Below, piece by piece: positions 21,501 through 31,200 of a DNA stretch of 64,000 nt (positions are counted from its first letter, which is position 1; every line of letters begins with the position of its first letter). The stretch comes from Rehmannia glutinosa (taxonomy: Eukaryota > Streptophyta > Magnoliopsida > Lamiales > Orobanchaceae): contig JABTTQ020001745.1 of assembly GCA_016081115.2 (NCBI GenBank), positions 620,001 to 684,000 of the forward strand. The letters are read 5' to 3'. A program made the position numbers and the translations under genes. A model generated the notes under the pieces. The model saw only the letters and a program-made list of their open reading frames with translations, did no database searches and was not told the DNA's origin.

Positions 21501-22049
21501 TCTAGTTTTGTACCTTTACGTGCTTTGGTGGGTAATTATAGTTCTACTACTCACATAAAGTCTATTAATGCAAGATTGCATGTGAAGCTAATAGCCAAGT
21601 GATGTTGAAAGATGCATCTGTAGGGGCTATGGCAAAACAGTGACAAATGAGGCCATACAGACTTATATTATCATTAATGACTAGTTATTTTGAATTTAGA
21701 TGAGACATAATCTCTATTTTCATTTTGAGTAAATTTGGTTAATCTTATTCATATGGAAATTGCAAATTTGTCTCTTTCTATATTCAAATATGTTGGTTCA
21801 TTATCATTAATGATAACCTATAATTTTAATGCAATTGCCTCATGCGAAAAAAACTTGCATATTAGTGTAAATGGTACAAAACACATGAATAAAGACATGG
21901 AAAGAAATATGATTAGTCATTTTTCTTTGCCATAACTTCGATAGAGAGGCATTTAAGACTGCAACATTTAGTGTTCATAGAATTCTAAACTAAGCAGCAA
22001 CAAACTAAAACCATTTAAGGATTTTGAATATGTCAAAGTCTAACTTTAG

Positions 22050-22560
22050 ACAAATGCATATTTGGGGTTGTCCAATAAGGTAAGGTCTCTAGGCCTAGAA
22101 AGGAAACTGGACTCATGAGATGTAAGTTGCTGCTTTGTTAGATACTCCATAAGGTTTTTTGGATGGAATGTAAAGTTTTCTTTTGAGGAAGTTGAGTTTG
22201 AGTGGGAGATAAAATTGAAGACATTATCTTTGACGAAGAACTTCATTTCCTCATATAGTTGCACTTGGTAATGATTAGGTTTCTATTCCTAACATTGACA
22301 AGATGTAAATTTGGTCATCAAAATAATGTTGAGGAACTTCCTGTCCAGTATATAGAAGTTACTTCTAAAAGGCAAACTCAACAACCTCAAAACTAGATAA
22401 AATTTATGGATGACTTTGATAATTACGAATCTCATCAAATTGCATAAAGAAGTGAAACTCATTGGTCATAAATGAATATTTGAGACCCAAGAGATTCAAA
22501 AAGGGCAATGTTGAGAGATATTAGATATGTCTAGTCGTCAAACATTTTATCAGAAGGAAG
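22050..22560 (+). pseudogene. Copia D integrase end and RT start remnant
   Basis: On the plus strand the pieces LDS-DVSCCFVRYS and EEVEFEWE correspond to the C-terminal integrase block of Copia elements (family pattern KLDSxTxxCYFVGYS). Near 22480-22560 a broken match to the RT start follows (QKGNVERY then a cut form of ARLVAKGF). Stops and frameshifts throughout. Confidence 0.65.
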
Positions 22561-22789
22561 ATGATTATAATGAGACTTTTTTCGATTTTATTGAAAGATT
22601 CTTTAGAATCATTATGATATTTTGGCTCCTTTGGTTTTGAGCTAGCTCTCCATTTATGGTATTACAATTATCATTAAGTTATTTCTTCGTTTGGAGAAAA
22701 GATAAAATAGGCTGATAATTGTACGTATCGTAGGTTTAGTGGGAGTGAATTCCATTACTAAACAAATTAAGTTTCACTCATTCAATGCC

Positions 22790-23470
22790 CTAAGAATGAG
22801 TGTAAAGTTAAGGATATGCAAAAGACTACTTATGTTAGGAAGTCTTTTGTATGCTTAAGTATGTACGAATCCGGATACAATGTACATAGGCTAACTACTT
22901 GACAGATAGTTAATCCTTATAATGGATCATCCAAAAAGCAGTCATAAAGAGTTTATAAAGTGTTCTTAGAGAACAAAAGAATTTTATTCTCACTTATTGG
23001 AAATCGGATCTTTATAGAGATCGTTCAGTGATCTGATTTTGATTTTACATGATGCCCATACAGTTACGATCCAATTTTGGCTATACTTAACTGCTAATTG
23101 GAAGAATTCTATTGGAAAGAGTGCCAAGCAGACACTCATATTTCATTCTAATAATAGCAGTTACGTTCTAGCTTATTTTGGGGCATCTTATCAATGGATA
23201 TGGTTGAGAATTATTGTCATGAGACTGCATCTTAAAAATGGTATTGAATTACCAGTAAAGATAATGTGACAATTAATTGGTCTTTCCATATTCGATCAAC
23301 AGAAGCTCTCCGATGTCGATATATCAAGTTTCTTGTTGTTAAGGAAAGAGTTCAGAATAAACAGTTTTTTTTTCATAGAACATATAATGAGGAATTTTAT
23401 GCTAGCAAAATCCATTAACTAAGGTATTAACACTTAAGGACTATTACGAGCATACTGCCATATGGGTGTT
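22790..23470 (+). pseudogene. Copia D RNase H remnant
   Basis: Recognisable pieces are SCKQTL- and EASYQWIWLR-like sequence (23100-23220, part of the open frame 23039-23269) and the conserved end segment RCRYIKFLVVKERVQNK near 23309-23360. The position before the polypurine tract fits Copia order. The RT catalytic site was not found and appears deleted. Confidence 0.68.
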
Positions 23471-23910
23471 ATTATGGATCACACCTTAGTTTAGTGGGAG
23501 TTAATGTTCTATGTATTTAGTTTCACCTTTTTTGGACCATTTGGTTTTCTGCAGAGTAGTTGATGGTTATTCTATTTTCTGAATTCAATTTTGTGTTTAT
23601 TTGTGATGGTTTACATTGCATATTGATTGATCTCATTAAAGACTAAAGTTGGACCAGCTGGAATTAGGCATGATTAAGATCACATTGCATGATATTTCCA
23701 TGTTGCTCTCTATATTTGATCTATGTCATCGAGTGTACTAGTATGATGATTGTCTTGGTTGAGTCACGAAATTGAATGTGACGAAAATTGGGATAGTCTC
23801 ATTGCTAGTGTATGAGATGGACCAGATTGTCAGGCAGTAGTCAATGGAAAAAATGACATACAGTTGTGCACATAAGGAAATATAATTATTTATAGAACAA
23901 TATGTAGCCC

Positions 23911-23921
23911 AAGTGGGAGAT
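23911..23921 (+). promoter_or_regulatory. Polypurine tract of Copia D
   Basis: AAGTGGGAGAT immediately before the 3' LTR. Confidence 0.8.
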
Positions 23922-24455
23922 TGTTAGGAATTATTTAATTCTTAATATGTGGGCAACATATTTAATTACAATTATATTTGTCATTTAATTATTACTGGAC
24001 TAATTAAGTGAACTAAATCTGGTGGAGTCTTAAGGCTACTGAATTTGATATGGAAACAAAGAGTACATACCTAATAGGAATCAACTTAGGGGATTATGGA
24101 AACACTAATTTGATACCTATATAAAGAACTTTATGGTTATTGTCCCCAAGATACTAAATCGCAAATAGTTTTCTATTCTCTCCATCAAGATGGAAAACGA
24201 AGGTCCCATAATCCGGAGATTTAGTTGAGGAATACCACAAAACCAAACTCGGTTCGTGTTCGTGGGATGCTTGTGTTCGAGCCATAGGAAATCCACAGTT
24301 GAGGTATTTCATATACAGATCTTATGATGTATCCAGGTACTTCGATTATTCCCTTAATCTTTGATGATTATAGTATGATGTTTTATCCTAGAAATTATTC
24401 TGCATGTTCTAGGATGATTTATGAATTTTATATTTGTAATTATAAAATTCCAACA
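23922..24455 (+). repeat. 3' LTR of Copia D
   Basis: Matches 17779-18316 with scattered differences, for example a 5-base loss after GTCCCATAA. Confidence 0.93.
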
Positions 24456-24460
24456 TTCCT

Positions 24461-24871
24461 AGCTTATTTTTAAAGTATAGATTAAAGTGTAATTCAACAA
24501 ATCTTATCAAAAACTGCTCAAAAAAAAGTCTTATAAAAAAACTATACGAGGAGCTACTGTATATTTACATTTCTAGTAATTTAATAGGAAATAAAATATT
24601 AACTATATTAAGATGGAACTGAATTCCTGACGGCAATTATCTAAAATTGATAAGTTGTCTTGCTTGCATAGTTGCATTACAATGATTAAGTCCAAATGGA
24701 TGCCAGCAATGAATAACTGCTGTCGGCAAAATATTGTCTTTTTACATTCTTATCTTAATTAATTTTCAATAATCCATTTTTTTGCAGATCGGACCTATAG
24801 TCCCTTATAAAGTTAATTGAAACCACAGTCTGTTTAACTGGTTTTCTTTTATTTAAATAATTACTTGGGAT
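24461..24871. repeat. Dispersed repeat also found near and in the DUF1666 gene
   Basis: Two stretches recur in the window. About 24600-24655 resembles 26890-26950 (both contain AAGATGGAACTGAA and CCTGACGGCAATTAT). About 24721-24845 resembles 30895-31025 in intron 2 of the DUF1666 gene (shared ATCGGACCTAT and TACATTCTTATCTT). They are probably pieces of one interspersed element of unknown class. No gene is seen. Confidence 0.55.
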
Positions 24872-24879
24872 TGAAATAG

Positions 24880-25519
24880 TAGGGGTACTGTCAATTTTGG
24901 ACCCGACAAGAACCTAACACGAAATTAATAGGTATAGGTCCAGGCTTCATGGGTCCGGGTCGAAATCGGGGTGAACCTGAATAACACGCCAATTAAACAG
25001 GTCGGATTCGGGTCAACCATCTATGAACCATTTAACCCGTCTAACCCGTTTGTGAATTTTAAAGAAAACTAAGTAAATAGTTAGTTGTAAGAAAAAACAA
25101 AAAAGAAGACAAATCTTTAAAACTTAAATGCTAAAATTAACCTCCTTAATTGTGTATGTTGTTATTATTTTGCATGTCTTTTTTGTATGTTGTCCTCAAA
25201 ATATGATTAGTATGTTATGTTATTTATGCAATTATGTTATTTCTTTTTACATATTGTGAATTGTGATATTTTTTATTAATTGGATAGAGTGACATTGTGG
25301 TTGATTTAAAAAATTTAAATTTATTTAGTTGAAATTATTAAATGTACAGAAAATTAATTTTATTAAACGGGTGTTACTTATAAAATAAATATATTGGGTC
25401 TGGGTTCAAGATTCTGACACGAATAATTAAACAAGTCGGATTTGGATTGGCTTATTCTGATCCGAACCCATGAATCTGGACCTGTGAACCAAACCCAACC
25501 TATATTTGACACCCTTATA
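24880..25519. mobile_element. hAT-like non-autonomous element
   Basis: Ends TAGGGGTACTGTCAA and, inverted, TATAAGGGTGTCAAA, with 8-bp direct repeat TGAAATAG on both sides (24872-24879, 25520-25527). The inside has phrases such as ACCCGTCTAACCCG near both ends and no coding. Confidence 0.78.
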
Positions 25520-25527
25520 TGAAATAG

Positions 25528-25917
25528 AAAGGAAAAAAAAAGATTGTTCACAGAGCCATTAGTTGGCTAGAGGTAAAAAGGACAACTTTTGATTACACAC
25601 GATCAGTTAGCAAAAGAGTGGCATTAAAAATCAGTCAGAATAAAAGCCAAAGGAAAAAAAAAATCACTGATTGGAAAAAAGAGTGCCACGCAAAAGAGAA
25701 TGTAACCAAAACAATGTTAACAAAAAACCATATAAGAGTGAACATTATTAGCATCCTCATGACCGAGGTTGTGAATAAAAGATGGAGCTGGGAACCACCT
25801 ATTATCTTTATGTGCACATTTAGATAGAACTCGGCTACCCTATTACATTGCACGAAATATGTGGGAGGCGCAAAAATGAATCTAAGTGATAAGATGCAAA
25901 ACTTTAATCCAACGAGA
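25528..25917. other. No gene seen
   Basis: Spacer between two hAT-like elements. Open frames on both strands at 25618-25937 are lysine- or phenylalanine-rich readings of A-rich DNA. Confidence 0.5.
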
Positions 25918-25925
25918 CTTGTAAT

Positions 25926-26617
25926 TAGGGATGACAATTTCCTCCGAACCCGACGGAGGATTCGATACCCGACCCTAACGGAGGAGGGTATGGAGGGTAG
26001 TTTTATACCCGATTAAATAAATTGGTATGTAGGTATGGGGATTTTCGGGTATGGGTATGGAGGTGGGTCTAGGTACATCCTACCCATACCCTACCCGATA
26101 CCCGATTAAATAATATGTTATATATAGATAATATCTGCATATAATTTATTTATAATATTTTACATATTTTTTTTATTTATACAACTCTATTTATTTATAT
26201 TTAAAAAAAAAATCTCCAAGTCCCAACCAAAATCTACTAACCCACTAACAATCTTGTTTAATCCTTATTAATATTTTGCTATATTTTTATAATATTTAGT
26301 TTGCTAATTCTTATCTTTATTCTTTTTTCCTTATTGTTTTCTTAGGAATTTAGTAAATATCTATATCTTTATTTAAATAACTCAAATTTCTCTTTAAAAA
26401 AAGAAATAATTTAAATTTGAAAAAATACAATTGTAAGTGGTAACAGGGTATGGGTAGGGTATGAATATACAATCCTCCGATGGGTATAAGGATGGGTATG
26501 AAAATTGAATACCCGATGAGAATGAGCATGAATATAATAAATGGGGATGGGGATGGGGATGGGGATGGGGATGGAGGATATATAATCCTACCCGAATCCT
26601 ACCCATTGCCATCCCTA
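25926..26617. mobile_element. hAT-like non-autonomous element with GGGGAT repeats
   Basis: Ends TAGGGATGACAAT and, inverted, TAGGGATGGCAAT, with 8-bp direct repeat CTTGTAAT (25918-25925, 26618-26625). Subterminal ACCCGA/GGGTATGG phrases occur at both ends. It is non-coding. Confidence 0.85.
26541..26577. repeat. GGGGAT short tandem repeat
   Basis: Five to six copies of ATGGGG inside the hAT-like element. The minus-strand open frame over it is an artefact of this repeat. Confidence 0.9.
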
Positions 26618-26711
26618 CTTGTAATACCATGGGACAAGCACCGATCTTGATTGAAGTAATGAGACAACATAAGTGGAGTCTAGGTTTCTAACATGCAGTT
26701 ATTTTTCTTTT

Positions 26712-26850
26712 TGGGATAATTATAAAAACTACTTATTGAAGGTTTGACCTAATTAGAAAAATCAATTATTTTTAAAGATACAAATACCCCTCAAGTAATT
26801 ACAAACACCTCATTTGAGATTTATTTGTATCTTCCTATATTAGAAATATA
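26712..26850. repeat. Truncated copy of the AATTATCCC-ended small element
   Basis: Starts GGGATAATTATAAAAACTA and continues with AAATACCCCTCAAG, like the intron elements at 31641-32699, but lacks the other end. Confidence 0.5.
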
Positions 26851-27433
26851 TTTAATATATGTTTACATTTTTGTAATAGAATAAAAATAAAGTACCAACT
26901 GTATTTAAGATGGAACTGAAATTCCTGACGGCAATTATATATCTAAAAAAATTGACTTGAATCAGTCTTAGGAAAAAACGTAATGGATATGTTTTATTTT
27001 GAATTTTTTTCCAGAAAACAGTGGTAAGAAAAAAGGTTGAAAGAAAAAATATGAATTTTGAGAGTGATTGGATATGAGATAAAAAAATAATGATGAAAAT
27101 TAACTTGATATAGAAATGGTAAATCAATGATTGAAAATAATTAGTTATTGACAAACATGTAAAATTTGTGGGATATTTTTTAAATAATGATTAGTTCTTT
27201 TTGAAAAACTGCATATGTGGTCGGTAAAAGAAAAAGTGAATATGAGTGAATAGTGTATTTTTTAAAATTTTATAAACAATTAGATATTCGATTAACAAAA
27301 ATTCTATAGCGAAATGAAAATAAAAATCATTTCATATCCAATCCTCACTGGATAGAATCTTATGTTCAAAAATGGTGTTTCATCTCATATTCGCACGGGT
27401 GATTGTCACGTGTATAAAAATTATCGTATTAAA
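26851..27433. other. No gene seen
   Basis: AT-rich upstream flank of the DUF1666 gene region. It contains the second copy of the dispersed repeat at about 26890-26950 and nothing else I recognise. Confidence 0.45.
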
Positions 27434-27448
27434 ACACCTCAATTTAGG

Positions 27449-27585
27449 ACCACCAGCTTGTAGCTCAAATGGCATTGCTCACCCTTTGTAAAAGGGTGTT
27501 GAGCAGGGTTCGAACCTGTATCTTTTAGTTTCTTTAAAATTTATCCCCTTCACTTCAACCACTAATCATAACTTATTAAAAAGAA
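27449..27585 (+). mobile_element. tRNA-derived SINE
   Basis: A 137-bp insert with pol III internal promoter motifs: an A box-like TAGCTCAAATGG at 27461-27472 and a B box GGTTCGAACC at 27507-27516. The duplication of about 15 bp is ACACCTCAATTTAGG (27434-27448) and ACACTTCAATTTAGG (27586-27600), one mismatch. Variable-length duplications of this size and a tRNA-like head are typical of plant SINEs. It does not fold as a full tRNA gene. Confidence 0.82.
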
Positions 27586-27811
27586 ACACTTCAATTTAGG
27601 TTTGATTTATATTTTTAAAATTAATTATAATAACTTTTTATATACGTGACAATCATCTTTGCTGTGAAATTAGAGATAAAATATCATTTTATAACATAAG
27701 GTCTCATCCCAATTTCACACCCCTCTATCTCTCCCCACGAGTGCACAGCATACCAATTGACCTTTCAACTGATATTTCTGATAAAAGCTATCCCCATTCC
27801 CAAAACTAACA

Positions 27812-27840
27812 TTTATATATATGTGTGTATATATATATTC
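27812..27840 (+). promoter_or_regulatory. Possible TATA region of the DUF1666 gene
   Basis: TATATATATG followed by TGTATATATATATTC, about 380 bases before the chosen ATG. A possible 5'-UTR intron follows (donor near 27935, acceptor TTACAG before 28074). This is a guess from position only. Confidence 0.25.
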
Positions 27841-28214
27841 ATAGAAATGTTTTATGCATGTATTTAGCAACTAACCAGAGAATTCCTAGGAATTAAGCAA
27901 GCAGGAAAATGAGCTTAGTCCTAGTCGCTGGCAAGTAACTATCTATCCTTATTTCTTGCTTTCAATCTTCATCACCCTTGAATTTTTCCAATTAGCTCGA
28001 ATTTCAACCTCTTCATTACTTATATTATTATCCCAAATCATTGTGTTTTTATTTTTTAAATTTTTGTTTACAGGTGCAAAGTCTATTTCCTCTTTGATAT
28101 ATTCAAAGAAGCCATAAACCTGCAATTTCCCCTGTTTTCCTTGCTTCCATTTGAATTTACAATCCTGATTAAATTTTGATGGCTTTTCTTAAAACCCATT
28201 TTAGTTTTCTAAAC

Positions 28215-31200
28215 ATGGGCTCTTATAGTAATGAGATCCTCTGTAATAAACTGGCTTCTTTGGTGCATACTATTTGCATATATCTGCTCCCACTCTTCAG
28301 TTTCATCTCCACGCATATTTTCAGGTTTTTTTCTTCTCAATTTTTAATTTAATTAACAGAAGTTATTCATTTTGTCATTCATTGTTTCGTACTGTTAGTT
28401 ATAGAGAATACTCTTGAAATATATTTTAATTACAAAAAAAATCAGATATCTTTACGAATAATTCCGTTGATATTTGCTTTTGTTTTACAAATTGTACATG
28501 AAGGAAGAGATATTTGTTAAAACTGAGTTTTCTCTAGGGATTTACCATATCCAGTGGAACTTTTTACAATTTTTTTTCGCTCAAATTTCAGCTCTAAAGT
28601 CTACATTAGAAGAGAGCGTCGGCGAGAATGTCATTTTCTTGAGACCTGTATTTGATGCTTGAATCTTTGTTTTTCTTTCCTTTTGTGTTTGTTCTGTTTT
28701 CTATTTTGTGTGATTTGTACTTTTGTTGCGTTGCTTTGAGCCCATTTGTTCATAGTATGGTACTCCTCATAAATCTACTATCTTTTTAGGGAAAAAAGAA
28801 AGAAAGTGGTATTTGCACTTTTAAAGATGACAAAGACTATGGTCAGACCGTCCGACGCATCTTTTTCGTTAGACGGATCTAACTCGGTCCGATTTTTTTT
28901 TTTATAATTTCATGCACTAATGACATTTTGAAATATTTTGGGGCGGTGTCATAGGATTTCCTGACCGGTGGGATTTTGTAATATTAGGGGATGTTAACAA
29001 TATTAGTTTTTCGTCTGAAAAGTATTAGTAATCCACTTGAACAATTTTTTTAGTAGTTTTCATGAAAAATATTGATTTTTCCCTCAAAAGTATTAGTAAT
29101 TCACCTAAAATGTACTAATTATCATCTTGAAAAGTATTAGGCAGTGACGTAATATTAGGTAACTCTCAAAAGTATTAGTTTTCTCTGTGAAAAATATTAT
29201 CAATCCATCAGAAAAGTATTAGTGATCCATTTGAACAAATATTTTTAGTAATCCTCGTTAAAAGTATTGAGTTTTTCTCGCAAAAGTATTAGTAATTCCC
29301 CCAAATATGTATTAATAGTCTTATTGAAAATTATTAGGCTTCCGATTAAAAGTTTTTAGTATTTTTCATGAAAAGTATTAGAGTATTTCATAAAGTATTA
29401 GTACCCCTCCTAAAAACATTAGCAGTGAATGTGGTTGTTGTTGTGTTAGCCATTGTGCAGGTCAATGGTCGGATAGACCGCGGATCGAGTATTTGGATCC
29501 AACTAAAGGATTAGATCCGTTTAGACCGTCTGACAAGAGACTTATCCTTAAAAAATAATTAATCTTTTTTAGGTAATCTAAATATTAGGGCAGTTTCTGT
29601 AATATTTATTTATACTTTACAAATTGGGTCCCGAAGAGAAGTGGGAAATTTCTCAGAAAATACAAATCTCAATTTTGGTATTAATAATTTTGAAAACTAA
29701 TGTAATTTTATTTATAATTAGCCTAAATTTTGTATGTAATTTACCTTTACTATTATATTCACTAAGCTGAATTTTGTTTGCACACAGGCTGGAAAAATGT
29801 CATGGTTTTGGTTTCTTGAAGAAGACTGATAATAAGGACATAATTTTTCTCGAAGGGTCTGAGAAAGATATTAGTAAAGTTAGAGATTTTGATAAACATC
29901 ATGCTGAGGAATTAGAGAAAATTGAGTTAAATCTGAAATTCAAGTTTCCAACTTTTGAAGAATTTAGCAGAATCCAGAAAGGGAAATGTAGTTTGTTTAA
30001 TTCTGAAGTGGTCCCTTATGCAAGTACTAGTAAACACGAGTTTATATCTGGGGAAAGTTCTCTTAGTGCCGTCAGTAATGAACTAGCGACTTTTCCTTTA
30101 ACGGAAATTAACGGTAGCGGCTTTTCAGAGGGTGAGGAAATTTTTGTTCAGAGGGAAGGGGAAGTAATTGTGGGATTTGATGGAGGGCAAAATGGGAAAA
30201 CCGAGTTTCTTGATGAGTCTCAGTTTTGTTCCGAGGAAAAAAGTGATTGTTTCTTGTCTGATGGAGATTTTGGAGATATTAATGGTGAAAGTGAGAAAAT
30301 TGGATTGGAGAGTGAAAAAGAAAATAAGGCATGTGAATTTTTGTCTGAAAAAGATTTTAGTGGGAATGTAGACAATGAAAATGATGCTGGTCTAGGTTAA
30401 GACCTCGTCTGTCAAGTCAAAGGCCCGAGGTTCGATTCTCATCATATGATATGCACTTGGAAAAAGAAAAAGAAAGTGTTGCTGAATTTTTACATATTGG
30501 AGTGAAAATCGGAGATGATTCTGAAAAACCAAATTCAGAAAATAAACCGAAGGATTCAATAACGACTGATTGTGGGAATGATGCAAACAAATTGGAGTCA
30601 TTATGGGAACATCAAGAATTGATTGAACAGTTGAGAATGGAACTTAGAAAGGTTCGAGCCACGGGTTTGCCTACCATTTTAGAAGAATCAGAGTCTCCTA
30701 AGATGACGGATGATTTAAAACCATGGAAAATCGATGAAAATTTCCAGCACGAAGATTGTATAGGCGAGCTTCACAAATTGTACAAGAGCTATACAGAAAT
30801 GATGCGCAAATTCGATATCTTGAACTACCAGAAGATGTATGCCATGGGTTAGTCCACTTTTACATCACTTGATTATTGAAAATATTGTTACGTTCTCGTC
30901 AGCAAAAATATTGTCATTTTACATTCTTATCTTGATAATTTGTCAATGATATATTCTTTTTGCAAATCGGACCTATGGTCCCTGAAAGTTTATTGAAATT
31001 ATAGCCTGTTTAGTTGGAATTATGTTAAAATGCCTTGGTCTTAAATTGATTTGTAGTGACCAGCTTGGTTTTAACATATCCGGCGTTGTAATTTTTCTTT
31101 GGATAATTACAAACACTACAGGACTAAAATTGCAATTTACCCGTCATGATTTTTTTCCCTTAAATCTTTTGTTGTATAAACTTCAGGTTTTCTGCAGCTT

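Larger units (their letters stand above)
17774..24460 (+). mobile_element. Copia LTR retrotransposon D (old, long leader)
   Basis: About 6.7 kb on the plus strand. LTRs at 17779-18316 and 23922-24455 have TG...CA ends, and the duplication is TTCCT (17774-17778, 24456-24460). Primer site and polypurine tract are present. The 2.6 kb before gag is a non-coding leader with a GC-rich part and a repetitive part. Gag, integrase, RT and RNase H remain as short, heavily mutated pieces with no frame longer than about 80 residues, so this is an old copy. Confidence 0.92.

Noticed and set aside
26394..26630. Frame with repeated HP residues
   Set aside because: Reading of the GGGGAT short repeat inside a hAT-like element.
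27455..27530. Possible tRNA gene
   Set aside because: A and B boxes are present, but the sequence does not give acceptor and anticodon stems, and long flanking duplications identify a SINE.
28474..28662. 62-codon frame in intron 1 as an additional exon
   Set aside because: Exon 1 and exon 2 join in phase without it, and it has no family match.
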